Shown here: positions 10,429 through 23,523 of the stretch, piece by piece | Layout: each line of letters starts with the position of its first letter | How positions within the stretch are numbered: the first letter of the stretch is position 1 | The notes under the pieces: model-generated | What the model was told of the DNA's origin: nothing | The model's database searches: none | What the model saw: only the letters and a program-made list of their open reading frames with translations | Made by a program: the position numbers and the translations under genes | Origin: Pseudevernia furfuracea | Lineage: Eukaryota; Ascomycota; Lecanoromycetes; Lecanorales; Parmeliaceae | Length of the DNA: 64,000 nt | Reading direction: 5' to 3' | Assembly (NCBI GenBank): GCA_022315425.1 | Contig: JAIUPT010000041.1 | Location: forward strand, 2,294,001-2,358,000

Positions 10429-11832
10429 ATGTCTCCTCGCCGTATGACAAAAATATGGGCTGCAGTCGAGGACCGTAGCCCTCCTGGCCCGGTACCGGTG
10501 ACGGTAACAGGCCAAAAGCAGAGCGAAACGTCAAACCCTGGACAAAGAGAAAGAGAAGGAGACGATAAAGGCGTCAATGGGTCTGGCTTCATGAGGGAGG
10601 AAGCTACCCCTATGAGCAGTGCGAGTAGCGATGGTCTCTCGTGTCAGGCTTCGATCATGGGAGGAGACAATGGAGTCGACTACGAGACAGATACAGGGGT
10701 AGGAGAAGAAGAAGAAGAAGAAGAAGAAGAAGAAGAAGAAGAACAACAACAACACCATGGTGGCAATCTTCTAGGTCATCAGTCTTCAAGAAGATGGCTT
10801 ACGACCGGAAAGCATTGCCACATCATCCCTTGGCCGCTGGATTGTCGAAGAAAGTCCAACTGGCTACGTATCTCTAAGATCACCCTTATCCTTCTCGCCG
10901 TCGCAGTGGCGGCCCGCTACATGATCATTCAGTACAAGTTCTCAGTTGCTATTCTTTCCTGCAACAATATCTCCGCAACGCCATCCTGCCCCCTCAGCAA
11001 GGAACGGCGCAATCTCAACCTCCAGCTCGCCCTTAGCCAAATCATCAACCCCTCAACTCACCACCAAATCTTTCACTCCCTCAACGTGTCCAACCACCAG
11101 CATCTCCCAAATATTACCCTAGCCGCCCTCGCAGCCTTCACGGCATCTTGTCACCCTCACGCTTTCACCTTAGCCACCTTCCTTTCCCAGAACCTCTTCG
11201 GCGCCTTTGAAAACCAGAACCTTTGCTCCCACCCCCAGGAAGCTCGCGCCGCACTTTACCACGCCTATAAGCTAGCCGTCCGAGCCGCCAGAGCAGAAAC
11301 AAAAGCGGACACACCCGCAAGTAAAATAAAACAAGAAGACAAAGAATACGATAGGCTTATACCCTTCACTGACAAATTTGACGAGAAGGAGATGAGTGGA
11401 CACCACCCCCGCTGCCGCACCCGCAATGATACCTCTCAACCATCCTCCTCCCCCTTAATGACATCAACTCATACGACACAGACAGACAAGCTTCTTGACC
11501 AAGACGCCATAGCAATACCTCCGATGGACATCGCCTTTGAAAATCAGACGCTCTATCATCATCTCATCTCCTCCCCCTCCTTCCCTTATGGCAGTGTAAA
11601 AAAGGAGGCAGCAATATACCATCAATGTGAAGAACTCACAGATTCACATCACGCGCATACGTATCTCGCGCAGGTGGTGCACATCTTGGAAGAGGTGTAT
11701 ATGACAGTCGCCGCCGCCGCCGCTGCTGTGCCGATGGAGGAGCGTTGGGCGCCCGAAGTGAGGGACGAGTTTCATAAGTGGTTCTATGAGAGGCTGTTGC
11801 GTGTCTCCTCTGTTTGCCGAATAGTTGAATGA
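10429..11832 (+). CDS. Hypothetical single-pass membrane protein with poly-Glu tract
   Basis: 467 aa, single exon, start MSPRRMTKIW. Residues 1-147 are a disordered, charged N-terminal tail with a run of 13 Glu (93-105) from a GAA/AGA microsatellite followed by QQQHH. Residues 148-168 (ISKITLILLAVAVAARYMII) are the only membrane segment. Basic residues (CRRKS) precede it, so the tail is probably cytosolic and the large C-terminal part outside. That part has several N-glycosylation sequons (NIS, NVS, NIT, NDT, NQT), paired cysteines (LSCNN, PSCP, SCHP, LCSHP) and an alanine run from a GCC repeat. There is no recognised family. The architecture resembles the genes at 4083 and 5737. Confidence 0.7.
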   Translation: MSPRRMTKIWAAVEDRSPPGPVPVTVTGQKQSETSNPGQREREGDDKGVNGSGFMREEATPMSSASSDGLSCQASIMGGDNGVDYETDTGVGEEEEEEEEEEEEEQQQHHGGNLLGHQSSRRWLTTGKHCHIIPWPLDCRRKSNWLRISKITLILLAVAVAARYMIIQYKFSVAILSCNNISATPSCPLSKERRNLNLQLALSQIINPSTHHQIFHSLNVSNHQHLPNITLAALAAFTASCHPHAFTLATFLSQNLFGAFENQNLCSHPQEARAALYHAYKLAVRAARAETKADTPASKIKQEDKEYDRLIPFTDKFDEKEMSGHHPRCRTRNDTSQPSSSPLMTSTHTTQTDKLLDQDAIAIPPMDIAFENQTLYHHLISSPSFPYGSVKKEAAIYHQCEELTDSHHAHTYLAQVVHILEEVYMTVAAAAAAVPMEERWAPEVRDEFHKWFYERLLRVSSVCRIVE

Positions 11833-13060
11833 GTGAATGGTTACTGATGGAAGGAGGGGGTGGAAGGGGGTTTGTAAGGGCCAGATCGGCGGTGTGATGA
11901 CCAAGATGACGATAGATTGATTGGGTGATTAGTTGGGGAGTTGGGGGGGGGGAATGAGTTCAGTCTTTCAATGGCGCTGTTTGGTCTTTCAACAGTTCCC
12001 ACTGCTTCTACGTCGGCGCCAAGATATTAATAACAAATCAATACAAGCCAATCGCACTGGTTAATCTGCCCAGCTCCCGCCACGAGAGTCTTTCGAATGT
12101 CATCGACGCCCTTATCTATACTGACAAGTTCATCTAACCGTGCTTCGTAGCGCTTGGGCGAAATCGAAACCATGATTTAGGAGCTCCTGTGTCATGGTCA
12201 AATCATCTTTCCGCTTCTCAAATAAAGAGTTTCTAGGAGAATGATTTGTATAGCAGGCCAAAATCTAACAAGATTGAGCGGCTTATATTCGTCCAAAAAT
12301 AGGCTAGACAAGAAGTCTTACAAGCAGCCAGAGCAAGTCACTCCGCTTGCCCTAATCTACAGTGCTACAGAAAGCTACTCAGTCAAGCACTCCGCCATCT
12401 CACTCAGAGCAACTAGCGCAAGAGCAGTGAAATATGGAGAACACTGCGGAAAGCATTGTCAAAAAAGCCTGCCAAGGAAGGCTAACAAGAAGAAGAAGAC
12501 TACGAAGAAGGAACGCACCACCACCACCACCACCACCACCACCACCACCACCACCAGCAATGTCAACAACATAAGCCCACTCACCCTCTACGATTCCTCT
12601 CCTGCGCACCATATCAACTTCCCTTCCAGAGAGTTGCCTTCCTGCTTCAAGCATGCTTCAAATCTCGCTCGCTCCCCAAGCATGCTCCCACTATTTTGAC
12701 CTTCCCAGCAGCATGCTTTTCTTTTCTCGCCCTCGCCGGCTCGGAAAACTCTCCAACTTGGCTACATTCGATAATGCGTGCGGAGGATACTTACGGAGGC
12801 TAGGCTACAGGCCAAGGATAGATAGGTGGGTGGCACACATGAATTATGGACGGTGCATACGTACTTGATGTCGCTATCTATCCAGGGATGATTCTTTCGG
12901 TACTCAGCATGTATATACGCATTTTGCCACGAGGACGTGACTTTCTTTTCTTTTTTGTGAGCGCATTTGTCATGGACAGACTCTGCATGGGATCTCAACA
13001 CTGCGACACTAGAGTGGTCCGGAATACTCTAGGCCTTGGCGCGCCTTTCTCCGCACATAT
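11833..13060. other. Intergenic; ACC microsatellite, no gene supported
   Basis: An ACC repeat lies at about 12519-12557 and creates a poly-Thr stretch in a 152-codon frame (12241-12699) that otherwise lacks protein features. The motif AGCATGCT occurs three times between about 12640 and 12720. Nothing else is supported. Confidence 0.5.
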
Positions 13061-13127
13061 CTGCCCGGCAACTTCATGGAAGTTCGGGCATGTGCCCGCC
13101 AAGCATTTCATGCCCGCCAAGCCATTT
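13061..13127. repeat. GC-rich terminus-like repeat at an AT-isochore edge
   Basis: Two direct copies of GCCCGCCAAGC(C)ATTT (about 13093 and 13112) follow a small inverted repeat (ACTTCATGGAAGT) and a GGGCATGTGCCC palindrome. The GC-rich block stops abruptly where RIP-altered AT-rich DNA begins. This is the look of a transposon end with subterminal repeats that escaped RIP, but I could not find the partner end in the window. Confidence 0.4.
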
Positions 13128-15340
13128 TAAATTAGTTGGTTATTTAGTCTATCTTGATATTAATTTGTGTATAGATATATATTCTTCAATTAGTTGTCTT
13201 AAGACTTTAGCTACGAGGATCTCTTAATTAGAAGAAAAACAAGTCTTCTAATTATATTATTCGAAAGAATACTTATTAGAATATTTATATTCTTCGTGAC
13301 ACACTCACTCATCGAAGAGCCTATTTTCTATAAAACATCATCAAGCTCCGTATCGACCCGTTCGATTTCGCTTCAGCGACTTGCCTTGTTTTACTTCTTC
13401 TCAAAATCCCATGAATCGAGTAGGCTAGCTAGTCCCTTCGACAGCGTCGCATTTCTCAACGACTAGCAGACTCAGAAATATTGTGATCTCAAACAAATCA
13501 TCGGCCGCGTGTCCCTCTCGATGCTGCACCTTCATCCGCACACGAGAGCGAGCGACCCTTGATTGAGTATAAAACCCAGTATCAAGATGCGCTTCATCTA
13601 TTATGCAAGCTCTCAGCATCGATAAGACAAAACTCAGATGCATGTTGTAGACGTGCACAACCCGCCCTCAAACCAAATCGCACAAATAAACAGATCACAT
13701 AGTAGATATATACCATATCATCTCAATCCTTCAACCTCCAGTCCGTTCAAACGAATCGATTTTCACTCAATCACGATGTTCGCATATGCATATATTTATA
13801 TTATATTTGATTGTCTGTCACGTTTATCTTTTAAAGTTCAAAAATAAGAAAGAGAATCACGATCTCGTTCATTACGCTAGGTGTTAGTTAATAAAAGTTT
13901 TATCTTTATAAATAAAAACAATATAGTAATCGTTATACTATCGATAAGATAGATATAAGTGAGATTAGCGTTATAAACTATATAAAAGCATAAGCATAAG
14001 AGAACGAGTATAAAAGTTAACTAAGATAGAGAGAGAGATAGAGAGTTAGAGAGACTAAGTGCGTTATAATAATACGTTATTTTAAAACGATATACTAATT
14101 CTTTGCAAATGCGTGTCTCTTAGAAAATAGACTTCTACGAGATATAGAATTGCTTAATTATAAGATTTATTCTTATAATAATTATGTTTAATAAGGAATT
14201 TAAAGCAAAATTCAATGATATCTATATTACGATAGACGCTATTCGACTACAGAAGTATTCAAAGTCTATGTTATATTTTTCGTATTTCTTTATTTTTGTT
14301 ATCTCGTATTAAGTTATAAATATAATAATAGAATCTACACTCGTCTCGCATTAGAGAGTCGACTAAGATTATTAAGTTATCGAGTTATAATTAATCTTTC
14401 TAAGTCTTCTATAAAGAAGAGTATCTTAATATCTTTATTATATTCTCGTAATTAATTAATATCTCTCTATTATCTTTTCTTCGTCGTAGATATTTAAAAA
14501 TCTTTAATTTAATATAACTTAACTTATTCGACGAAAAGAATTATTAAGTAATATAATATACGATTCAATAATCGAAAATTAAGATTTTAGTCTATTTATG
14601 ATCGTCGAGCGAATTTATAATAAAACTACTCTTTTAGTTTAATAGCTCAAATCTTATAACATCTCTAAGTCTTTTCTATCTTTATCGTATACTTATTAGA
14701 GCTAAAATTTCGATAATTTTAATCTAAAAGTGATTAGCGATTAAATTACGACGTTGAGCAGAAAGCTCGCTTTAATACTAGATAAGCTTAAGCGCTACTT
14801 ATAAGAGTTTATAGATAACGCTTATTACGAAAATACTATCATAACGACAATACTATCATAACGACAATACTCGAATTTAGAATACTTGAGAGTATTTTCT
14901 TAAACGAGAAAATATATATCTTATATCTATTCGATAGATTAGATTTAAATAAAAATAAGCTACTTCGTTTGTTATAAGTTCTTACGTATAATTATATTAT
15001 TTACGAGATTCGCGAATCGTACTTTTATTATATAGTTATATCGACGCTTTTACTTATAAATAAATATATAAGAATATTAATAAAGATATAATAAACGTAA
15101 TACTTAAATTATAATAGCTCTTTACTTTAAAAATCTAATATTTTTTAAACTTAAAGAAGTTAATTATACTAGTATATAACTTATTAAAACGCTAAAAAAA
15201 CATTTAAAAGAGAATAAGTTCGAGTTTTCTATCTTTCACACTACGTACATCTATATATTCGAATATATTATTCGACACTAATTTGTTCGAGAAGTTGAGA
15301 GAAAGTATTATATTAATGATACGTCAAAAATTCTCAAGCA
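13128..15340. repeat. AT-rich RIP-altered repeat DNA
   Basis: CpA and TpG are rare, TpA and CpG are common, and there is no open frame, which is typical of RIP-destroyed transposon DNA. The less altered patch at about 13300-13800 has a short minus-strand frame (13425-13658) of unknown identity. Element boundaries were not resolved. Confidence 0.6.
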
Positions 15341-15639
15341 GCGGCTCGATTTGCCCTGGCGATGAAAGTCACTACTCGTGATAAAACTCACAATTTTCTC
15401 AGTGCGAATAATCTCGCTGAGTCACATCGATGTCTAGAACTTAAATGAGATATTAGTCTTCTCGATTAGTGATTCGAGACAAATTCTATCAGTGACAGAG
15501 ATATAGTTATTGATGTTGAGAGAGAAAGCGAACATATCTACGTCTCACTTGTTAAAGTAAGATCAGCCTTTAAATCGTTATCGTCTATTTCTAAATATAC
15601 TATAGCAATTTCATCATCTGTTATTCATCGTTCAAGATT

Positions 15640-16200
15640 TGATCGAAATCATGTTTCGTGCGAACATTCAAGCTCTCCCAAAGAGTCTGCGAAAGCGGTT
15701 CACATTTCAACAGCACAACTTTCTTGAACCGCCGCCTCAGGATAGGGGAAACAAGATCCAAGCCTATATCCTGCGTATGGTGCTTTGGAATTGAGCTGAC
15801 GATGTTGCTATTTTGATTCTTCGGGGTTTTATCCCTGTCATGCAACACTCGTTCGAGATCGCGCTACTCATCAACGACGCAATTTGCTGTAGTTTAGAGA
15901 CTGTGGAATCGCATATAGAGAAAGACATTCGCCATCTGAACATGGCTATGATGGTTTTAAACAACGTCAAGGTTCGCACGGAGCAAGAGTGGAGAGAGCT
16001 GTTGACCAAAGTGAGTTCGAACTTCAAGGTATGAATTCGTTAAAAAGCAGATCTGCTAGATAAGCTATGTAATTTTACTAACCAGGTGTAAAAGCTCACG
16101 ATTATTGAATCAAACAAGTTCAGCAATTCGATAGCAGCTTTGATGAAAGTCCGCTGGGTCGATGATCTTGTTATCTCTGAGTTCAAATCTTGAATGAATT
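15640..16200 (+). pseudogene. Coding-like remnant with one stop and a good intron, family unknown
   Basis: A plus-strand frame from the ATG at 15640 to 16027 has a single TGA near 15805. It encodes a helical segment (SLETVESHIEKDIRHLNMAM, then VRTEQEWRELLTKVSS). It is followed by GTATGA...TTTTACTAACCAG (about 16028-16086), a textbook fungal intron with its branch site. The next exon-like stretch opens with GTG TAA. The frame quality and intron suggest a real host gene eroded by a few C-to-T changes. I do not recognise the family. Confidence 0.4.
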
Positions 16201-16449
16201 GTAGGATTGTGAATGTTTCATAAATAGTCGGGCTAGAGAGTGATTGAAGACAATTTAGTAAGACGTATAAACATCACAGTCTTCTTAAGACATGTTTCAA
16301 GCGTCTTTCAACATCTATGTCGTGTCTCTCTCTCTTAACGCCGCTGATATGAATTGACTCTTGCGCATAGCGCTCACTGTCAAATCTCTAATACTTTGAG
16401 TATCTATCGTTATGATCACCGATACCTCCGTTCGCATCTTTGTCTCCAG

Positions 16450-16670
16450 TCACCGTTGAAGCTCAGTTTCACTTAGGCTATCCATATCATAGTAAAATGT
16501 CGATCTGTTACTGTTCAAATTTGCTTTATCTAACCCAGTCATCTTAGTTAATTTCTTTAGAATTGCACTGCAAATCTTCTTCTGCGCTTCGTTCAGACTT
16601 TTCACTTGAGATAGTAACAGATTATAGTCGGTTTCGAATTGCTGCCCTACTTGATTAGAAGTTTTGCTCT
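16450..16670 (-). pseudogene. Helical coding remnant, unidentified
   Basis: A minus-strand frame without an ATG reads through about 70 codons (including LSQVKSLNEAQKKICSAIL and FYYDMDSLSETELQR) up to a TGA. It continues after that stop for some 25 codons. The composition is that of a heptad-like helical protein, possibly a Gag or a host helical domain. There is no family evidence. Confidence 0.3.
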
Positions 16671-16899
16671 ATCTCTTTTTTATCTCTCGTATATATCTGA
16701 ATAACGATCTTCTGAGTTAGTGACTTTTCTATAATTCGACGCTCTGCAGTGAAAGGAGCGTGTGAAGATTATAAGAATCGAGAATTTTAAAACGAGTGGT
16801 CGCGTGAAAGGAGAAAAGAGACATTTGAGCGAATAACATGTTCTGTCAATGCGTTAATAGTTTCACGGAATTTAATGCTAGAGCGCGAAAGCAAAATAA

Positions 16900-19800
16900 G
16901 ATTTCGCGCTCTTCGATCAATTATTCAACGAGCGATGCTTCTGTCAATCCCTTTAAGTTCGTCTGCAATTACATAAGTTACATTAGAATCGAAGTCGTAG
17001 ATTAGAGTGATATTTGTGACGATCTTATATAGTAAGTTGATAGTTAAAAGAGAATACGATAACTCAGATATCGATCGAAACGATATCTTCTTTATTAAAT
17101 TCGATAATAATCTTTTCAATACTTCGTTCACTCTATATATGTCTAAAGACGTTTATTAGTCGAGAACTTTTATAAATATAAAGAGATTTTAAAGTAACGA
17201 ATATCTTACTTTTAATAAGTAATCTTATTAACTTCATTAAATTTCTAATCGACTTCGATTTATATTATAACATATAAAAGAGATCGATAGTAACGTATAT
17301 TATATTATTAGAAAAAGCAGATAGAGATATGCGATCGATTTGTTTTCGATTAATCTTAATAAAGCGATCGAACGAAACTAAATAATCGATTATTGCGTAA
17401 AATGCTTCGTCGATTAAAGAGTTAAATATAATATTAACGTCACGTTCTTTTATTAATCTTTTAATATCTTTTTAAAAGATTAATATTTCATTAAAGAATA
17501 TATAATCTAATAATATATTATATGCTTCGATTATTAATATCTTCTTTTTTAAGATTTCGATAGTTATATAAGTATTAGCATTAAAATACTTAATTATTTA
17601 AATTGTCGTTTAATCTATTACTTTAACTCTCGAATATATTAAAATAAACTCGTTTCTTCGAAATCGAGTCACGTTGATTAAAGAGTAACAAGTTATATTA
17701 TAATCGATAAGAAAGATAACGACTATAATAAGAATATTTTATCGAGAATAAGTAGAGAAGTTTTATTCTTATAACGTGTATAAGTTCTCAACGATTTATA
17801 TAGTTAATTATAGACTCGATCTCTAATCTTATTAGAGATTACGCTCTTAACATTAATAATAATATTAATATATTTTAAATTAAAGAAAGTATCTTTATAG
17901 AGTCTCGAGACAATTAAAACATTACGAAATTTAAATTAGTTGCTCTAATTTCTACTTCGATCTTATTCGAGATAAGCGTTATCGAAATTAAGTTATTATT
18001 AGCGAATTTTAAAGTGTTAATTAGATCGAAAAATGAGATTCTTAAATATATTTAACGATTTATTATCTATTTTAGATTTTATAAAGATATCTTAATAAAA
18101 GAGTTATATATCTCTATTAGAAATTAAATAGCTCGATTTAAATACTTAGCTTTCACGATACGATTAATATAAAGAATATTATTTAGTTTCTCGTATTTAA
18201 ATTTATATAAGATTGAGTTTATCGTAGCGCTAACTTCGTAGACTCGAAGAACGTAATTTATAACGTATTAAATATCGTAATCTTCTTTTAAGCTAATCGT
18301 AATAACTTTAATATTAAAATTCTCGAAATTCACTATTCTTATAAACTCTAACATTATATTTATATTAAATTATTAGTAGTTTTCTCTATTACGTCGATTA
18401 TATAAAGTATTAAAGAAGTCGATAATAACATCTTCTTTTTCGTAGAAAAGAACACTTTCGTTATATTAATAAAAAATAAACTTTATATCTCGAATAAGAA
18501 TATATAATGTTCGTAATTAAAATTTTAAAACTTAACGTCGCGAACTCGCAAAATACGACTGCGTATAATATCGAGCTTTATTAATTAATTCTTAAGTCTT
18601 TATATAATGTTCTTTTAATATTTACTTTCGTTAATTATAATAGTAATTTCGCTTTAAAAGTTAATAACTTTAGATAAAGTACGTTTAATAGTTATTATTA
18701 TTAAGTTATGTGATCTCTATTTGTCGTTTAGACGATTTAATTAATATATATCGATTCTCGTAAACTCGCTATAATAAAGTAAGTCGTGTTATTACTATAA
18801 TAAGATTAAGAAATCTCTTTCGCGTGAGTCTTCTATATCTAAACAAAGCTATTAGAATTTATACTCGTTAATTAAAACGTTTAAATATTAAGTTATTATC
18901 TCGATAACAAGTTAAAGACAAAGTTTATAATTATAAATTCTGAATTCGAGAGCTTATAAAAAATAAGTTTGTTATCGCTAACGTCGTAATAAGCATTAAA
19001 CTTGTTTAAAAAAAGTATTAATATATTACTCACGATTGAAGAAGTGTTTATATATGTTAAAGTATTTATATTAGATTCATAATAATATATAATATCTATT
19101 AATCAGTATATAAGAGTATATCGAGTATTAAGAATAAGAAAGTAAGACATAAAATTAATAATTTAAAATAATGATATAATAATTAAATAATGTTAGAAAT
19201 ACTCGAAGAGAGCGAAGACTTAAGTATACACGATCACTTAAGCTAATATCGACTAGGTCTAGGTCTTTATTACTTCTTTATTAGAAAGATACTTATTATA
19301 ATCGTAACATCGAGTAATAAGTATCTATTATAATTATCGACTTATATTAAAAATAAGAATAAGATTATAGTCGTATTTCTTAAAGTCTTAATTTAAAGAG
19401 TTTTTATAAAATATTTATAAAGATATAACTTATAAATCTAGACATTTCTCGCTCGTTATTATTATAACTAATAAGTGTGTCGATAACTAGTTTAATAAAG
19501 TAGTTCTTATCTGTCTCGATCTCTAATATATTCATATTCGAAGACTTATACATTATAATGTTAAGATACGAGATAAGTCTCGAGAAGACTATGTTCTTTA
19601 TTATCTTATCATATAGATTTTCTAAGAGACTAATGTCTTATATAGAATTTGAAAAGTATCGACTTTATCGAATAAAATGCTTTATAGACTCTTTTCTACT
19701 CTTATAACTATCTTATTTATCGAGACTTCGCTCTTCTTAAGCATTTTAAGAAAATAATAGTCTAAGATAAACTTACGACAAATCGAAGCGTAACTATCGA

Positions 19801-22800
19801 ATTGTGAATAGAGTATATTAAAATTTATAGTAATATAATGCATTTAAGTAATATAATTTCGAAGCTAAGACTTTAATTGAAGCGTCTTTTTATTAATGTT
19901 CTTATTTAAAGCTTTTAAAATAAAGTAATAGATTATAAGATTTAGATATTTCTTTATTTTAACTATTTTCATATCGTTCGAAGATTTTATATAATATACT
20001 TTTATATCTTAATTACTAAGAAGTAATAAATTAGACTTTTAGTTTATGTTATAATAGAATCGATTAAATAACTTATTAGATATAAAATCAATAGATCTTA
20101 ATAGAGAAACTAATTAAAAATAGTTAACGATAATAGTCGCTATATTAGATATAATATTTAAAGCTATTATAGAGAATTCGACGTCTCGAAAGCTTTGTAT
20201 TTCTTCTTTGACGTGTATATAAATTTTCTTACTCTTCGCGTTTTCTTTAATCTCATTAACTATTATTTAGAAAAATTTTATTTAACTCGAGAGTATAATA
20301 AATACGCTAACTATACGTTCGCGTGAAAGCGCTGAAAGTGTAAGCTAAAAGATTTCGTTTAGGGTACTAGAATAAAGAATAGATCGTATAATATCGACTT
20401 CTAACACATTAGATTTTCAATTATAAGAGCTAATATATGCAATAGCTTCGTTTTCACTAAGATTCATAATCAAGTTCTTAAGAACTTGAAATGCTGATTT
20501 ATAATTCAGATCTATATATCTTAAATGATTATAAAGATTCTCTAATCTAATCACTATATAATATCTCGCGACATCTCTTTAATGAAGCTCAAGATAAAAA
20601 AATTCTTTATTTTCTTGCTCACGATTATTATTTAATGACGTTCGAGATATATCGTATTCTACGATAATAATATTATAAGTATATTCGAGTTATTTATTCT
20701 TCTCGAGCATAAACATCTTAAAATCTTATCAACTAGATGACTTGATAACAAGGTTAGAGTATAAACGAAGACATATTTCGATTTCGATATTAGAGTCTAT
20801 AGACGATAGAATCATTGATCTAATGAATTTCGTATCACGAAGTCTTTAATCTTTAACGTTCTTAATCGTACTAATTAATGTTCTTACGACTTCGATAGTC
20901 ATAATAATAATATCAGCGACGAAATATAATACGACTTCTTTAACTTTAAATTCTACTAATCACTTAGTTTCTAATAATCTAATAATCTTACGTCATCTAG
21001 CGTTAATCGAGTTTTAATTCGATACGATTATCTTAAGTAGTTCGTACTCTAAAGCTTCGCGAAATCTAAAGTTTTTACTTAGTCTACTTTTTATTTAAAA
21101 TCTTTAATCGTGATTAAAGATATATTCGAAAAGATTAATAAGCATCTATAGATTATTTCGATTCTTGAGATAGTTAATCTTCGCGAGATTTATAGTGTAA
21201 TTCAAAGAATATAAACGATTAGCAATCGCTAGAGAGCTCTCTAATATCGATTTTCTCTTAATTAAAATAGAGTTATATTCGATCTCGTCGATAGATCTTA
21301 TACTTATAAGAATATTTACGATTAATCTTTTAAGAATAGTATACGATTCAATCTTCACGATGTAATTGACTCTAAAAGTTTTAATATCGTTTTTAATATG
21401 CTTCTAAATCTTAATAAAATATATTTTATATATTTCTGTGATAGCTTTTAAAAATCGAACTAATTAAATAATATTGCTTACTTAGTACTGCGTCTCGAGT
21501 TTAGACTTGAGACGTTATCTGATTGTTAACTTGCTCACTAAATAATAGTCGAGAGAACACACTAATATAGTATTTGTTAGATAGATAATGTAGTTCGAGT
21601 TAATAATAAGCATTATTTAGTATAATATAAGAGTTATAGATAATAATATAGTTCGAGATAATAATAAGCATTATTTAATATAGCGTGAGAGTTACTCTCT
21701 TCGAAGTTAAACGAGTTAATAAATACTCTTCGCAGATCGTTAATGAGTTAAGACGTAATCTAAGTCAAAAACTTAAAAGTTATTAACGATTTCGTTATAT
21801 AATAAACTAGATAGTCTTAGTTTTTATAATCTTAAGAATATATAAACTTTTACGAATTAAAAAAAAAAAAAAACAATTATTAATTCTTATCTATACGTAT
21901 TAATTATTCTCGTTCATCTTCTCGTTGCGTCTAATATTTTATCTTAAACTCTTATAATAATTTTTATGCGTTTTTTAACTCGCGTTTAAGTAATATTATA
22001 ATTTTAGTTCATAATAACTAACTTATCTACTTGCTTGATATGTTATTCTTTATTCTCTAGACTAGTCGACTAGTCTTAGCTCTACGAGTTATATTCGTTA
22101 ACTTCGCAGTGAAGCATTACTTTTATACGCATAAAGTATCTCTTATAATTACTTTATATAGTTAATATTCTATTTATATATAATATTATATCGCTAGTTT
22201 AGCTTCATGTTAAGTCTCTAACAAGTAGCTATATCTTCTTTTAATATATCTTATATTTATAACTCTTTCTTTTTTATCTCTTTTTAACGATTCTTAGAAT
22301 TTTCTATCTCTCTTTATTTAATATTAAATCTTCTTAATTCTAAGATCGCTAAATAATTAATATAAAAATAATAATAACGTGAGAGAGATAATTAATTATT
22401 ATTATTTCGCGATAATCTTTATAAATATTTTATATAACTCGATTCTAAAATAAAATAATATTAAAAAAACTTAAACGATTAATAAGAGAGAGAATAGATT
22501 CGATTATAAGAGAACTTAAATAATCGTATATCTTTAACTATTCTCTCGAGTGAGAGCTTTAAAGATACACGATATTAATCTTAGACTTTATGCTTATAAC
22601 TCTAATAAAAGCGTTAGTTTTATAAGTTTTTTCGTCGTTATTTTTCATTACGAGAGAGTTATTTAATATATATTAATAGATATTTAAAATACTAATTAGA
22701 AATATATTAAAGAGTATATCTTAACTATTATCAACTTCACTAAATCGACTTAAACTTGTTATTTTCTTATATTGTTAAACTTTTCGCGAAAAGAGAGATC

Positions 22801-22980
22801 GTCTAAAGATAGACTTAGATTGTAATTAAATTCGTACGAAATCAAGATCGCTTAAATTATTATCGATATCGTCTATCTTATCGATCACGATCGCGTCTTT
22901 TTAAAGTCATTAAACGCACTCGCGAGAATAGATATTTACGTATTAATCTTCACGTCGAATCTTCTCTAACCTGTATACAC
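16900..22980. repeat. AT-rich RIP-altered repeat block
   Basis: Six kilobases are very AT-rich, with stops in all frames and almost no CpA/TpG. Only two 60-70 codon frames survive (16925-17131 and 21146-21358, minus) and neither shows a recognised domain. A 21600-21720 patch repeats the phrase GTTCGAG(T/A)TAATAATAAGCATTATTTA twice. This is old transposon DNA; families were not resolved. Confidence 0.6.
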
Positions 22981-23523
22981 CTTCTCCGCCCTCGTTTAAA
23001 TTTATATTATCTGCTGTGCGCTTGAAGGAATCTCGAATGTCGATAGCGTTCATAGCTGTCACAGGCTCAATGTCCGTAGAGCTCGTTGAGTTAGCAGATC
23101 ATTATCAAGCGCTTTTGCGACGAACAGCTTTGGGATAAGACCCTGTAGACAGGCAAAAAAAGCCTATCTGCAGAGAGCAACCTGCATATCTGCGGGCTTT
23201 TCCCCCTACGAAGCGTCGATCACAGATACGACAAAATCTGATACGTAATCTGCGTATTCGAAAGCTGACTCAATGCTGGATGATTGTCAATCGATGATAC
23301 CCGTGATAACGAAGAGAAAGACTATTGGTTCCTTTGCTTGCAACCTGAGCGCTCCGATTGCCGCGTGCTTTTGAAAAACCTACAGAAATCGAGTCATCGC
23401 AATGTCAGATTACATCATAAAAGCGACTCACTTATACTTTTTATTCGGACACCTTCCCTTAATAACGAAGAATTAAATTATTCTTTTCCTCGCCGAGTCT
23501 TTCTCTCTCTCTCGAAAATCAGT

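Noticed and set aside
12241..12699. 152-codon frame with a poly-Thr stretch
   Set aside because: It is carried by an ACC microsatellite, has no homology-like features, and its reading depends on the repeat.
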